Source of the DNA: Nitriliruptoraceae bacterium
Lineage (GTDB): Bacteria > Actinomycetota > Nitriliruptoria > Nitriliruptorales > Nitriliruptoraceae
Assembly: GCA_007117945.1 (NCBI GenBank)
Contig: SKTN01000008.1
Coordinates: forward strand, 1 to 5,928
Length of the DNA stretch: 5,928 nucleotides
Reading direction: 5' to 3'
Shown here: positions 5,251 through 5,928 of the stretch, piece after piece
How positions within the stretch are numbered: the first letter of the stretch is position 1
Layout: every line of letters begins with the position of its first letter
Program-made: the position numbers and the translations under genes
The notes under the pieces: generated by a model
Databases searched by the model: none
What the model was told of the DNA's origin: nothing
The model's input: the letters and a program-made list of their open reading frames with translations, nothing else

Positions 5251-5618
5251 GCGCGTCGCCCCTGGGGGCGCTCGGCGACGCCACGAGGCGCCGCATCCTG
5301 GAGTTCCTCGCCGACGGAGAACAGCCCGTCGGCGCCCTGGTCGCTGCGCTGGCGGAGGAGCGTGCGATCTCCCAGCCGGCGGTGTCGCAGCACCTGCGGG
5401 TGCTGCGCGATGCGGGCCTCGTGTGCGTTCGCTCGGACGGCAGCATGCGCCTGTACTCGCTGGACCCGCCGGCCATCGAGGCGGCAGCGTCGTGGCTCAC
5501 GGGGCTCCTGGACCGTGCGCCGTTCTCCCAGCCCCTCGACGCGCTCGCCACCGAGGTGGCTCGTGGGGCCCGGGGCCGCCGATCGAGCGTCGGCACCACC
5601 CACGCCGACACCGCGTAG
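5247..5618 (+). CDS. ArsR-family winged-helix transcriptional repressor
   Basis: A 123-residue DNA-binding protein. LGALGDATRRRILEFLADGEQPVGALVAAL (residues 6-35) is the typical ArsR opening, ISQPAVSQHLRVLRDAGLV (41-59) the helix-turn-helix with recognition helix, and VCVRSDGSMRLYSLDPPAIEAAASWL (59-84) the wing and C-terminal helix. There is one cysteine (Cys60) and no CVC or His-rich metal site, so it belongs with non-metal ArsR members that accompany SRPBCC/AHSA1 proteins. The last 30 residues are a Gly/Arg/Ser/Thr-rich tail. ATG 5247 overlaps the preceding stop by four bases (ATGA), showing translational coupling. It probably represses its own operon through the palindrome at 4554-4573. 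The inducing signal is unknown. No convincing terminator follows. Confidence 0.93.
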   Translation: MSASPLGALGDATRRRILEFLADGEQPVGALVAALAEERAISQPAVSQHLRVLRDAGLVCVRSDGSMRLYSLDPPAIEAAASWLTGLLDRAPFSQPLDALATEVARGARGRRSSVGTTHADTA

Positions 5619-5728
5619 GCACCTTCGCTGGCCGCCTCGGGGTCGCGGATCCCAGCCGCTGCCGGGTGCCCGACGGGGAGCCACCGCTCGGTTGCTGCCG
5701 GGACGGGGCCGGCGTGAGATGATCGAGC

Positions 5729-5857
5729 TCACGGGCCGGATGCTGGGCTGCACCACGCCATCGCCGGCCAGCCGTCCGTGGCACAGGGGCGGCAGCGCTC
5801 GTTCGTCCCGCCGCTGCCGACCACGAGCACGTCCACGTCCCGGTCCCACTGCGCCAT
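5729..5857 (-). pseudogene. Truncated remnant of an FAD-dependent dehydrogenase start
   Basis: The ATG at 5857 has GGGAGG (5870-5865) seven bases upstream. It opens MAQWDRDVDVLVVGSGG, which matches the beginning of flavoprotein dehydrogenases of the fumarate reductase / 3-ketosteroid-delta1-dehydrogenase group: Trp-Asp, then the first beta strand and GxGxxG loop for FAD. Similarity stops inside that loop. The next residues (TNERCRPCATDGWPAM...) are not like the family, and a TGA follows at codon 43; I find no continuation in other frames. An internal deletion or recombination that kept the start region is the simplest reading. A chance small ORF is possible but unlikely given the SD and 17 matching residues. 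It lies divergent from the gene at 5918. Confidence 0.5.
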
Positions 5858-5878
5858 CGTCCGACCTCCCGATCGACC

Positions 5879-5912
5879 GAACCGGACAGCACTGTCCGGT
5901 TCTGCGTAGACT
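5879..5912 (+). promoter_or_regulatory. Perfect 11-2-11 palindromic operator with leaderless promoter
   Basis: GAACCGGACAG (5879-5889), CA, then CTGTCCGGTTC (5892-5902) is a perfect inverted repeat. Its shape is that of TetR-family operators. TAGACT (5907-5912) fits the TANNNT -10 and lies five bases before ATG 5918. The operator covers the -35 to spacer region and also lies just upstream of the SD of the divergent minus-strand remnant. Confidence 0.7.
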
Positions 5913-5917
5913 GCAGC

Positions 5918-5928
5918 ATGTCCACCAC
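5918..5928 (+). CDS. Start of a plus-strand gene, probably leaderless (cut by window end)
   Basis: Only ATG and two full codons plus two bases are present (Met-Ser-Thr-). The call rests on the -10 box TAGACT five bases upstream and the palindromic operator ahead of it; no SD is present. A TetR-family regulator controlling itself would fit the operator, but the product cannot be seen. Confidence 0.45.

Noticed and set aside
5713..5733. CGTGAG/CTCACG hairpin as a terminator of the ArsR operon
   Set aside because: A six-pair stem with a 9-base loop, no U tract, about 95 bases past the stop; too weak to call.
5226..5849. Minus-strand 207-codon frame opposite ArsR
   Set aside because: Arg/Gly-rich shadow of the ArsR gene with no SD. 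It also misses the flavoprotein-like start, which is in another frame.
5879..5902. KstR-type operator, suggested by the neighbouring steroid-dehydrogenase-like start
   Set aside because: The palindrome core (CCGGACAG..CTGTCCGG) does not resemble the AAC..GTT-type KstR site, so I assign it only to the general TetR style.

Overview
The window is very GC-rich and looks chromosomal, from a high-GC actinobacterium. GTG starts are common, Shine-Dalgarno (SD) sequences are strong, and two TANNNT -10 boxes sit 5-6 bases before an ATG, the usual layout of leaderless transcripts. The genus cannot be told from the sequence. No rRNA, tRNA, transposase, integrase or CRISPR array is visible.

Layout. (1) Positions 1-373, minus: N-terminal part of an exported serine hydrolase of the beta-lactamase (PF00144) family, running off the window. 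(2) 374-935: a long gene-free spacer with GC-rich tandem repeats and two copies of a hairpin-forming repeat exactly 162 bases apart. (3) 936-2158, plus: a likely operon of a small leader ORF, a GNAT acetyltransferase and a DUF1697 protein, all tightly coupled. (4) 2304-3002, minus: an AlkD-type DNA alkylation repair protein, convergent with (3). (5) 3158-3394, plus: an unrecognised 78-residue protein whose SD could be masked by an alternative RNA hairpin. (6) 3408-4457, minus: a multi-pass DUF1648-type membrane protein whose frame appears to slip twice. (7) 4554-5618, plus: an SRPBCC/AHSA1 protein and an ArsR-family repressor in an ATGA-overlapping operon, behind an AT-rich palindrome fused to a TGN-TATAGT promoter. 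(8) 5729-5928: a minus-strand remnant of an FAD-dependent dehydrogenase start and, divergent from it, the first codons of a plus-strand gene behind an 11-2-11 perfect palindrome typical of TetR-family operators.

How the parts relate. The SRPBCC-ArsR pair is the clearest functional unit: the repressor probably autoregulates through the palindrome, which may also affect the divergent membrane protein. GNAT and DUF1697 are probably co-expressed, but their substrates are unknown. The AlkD-like protein keeps the Trp, Asp and Arg expected for alkyl-base excision but lacks a second conserved Trp. I see no evidence for a large new multi-gene system. The items most worth checking are the paired frame slips in the membrane protein, the candidate SD switch before the 78-residue protein, the repeated hairpin in the spacer, and the leaderless leader ORF before the GNAT gene.
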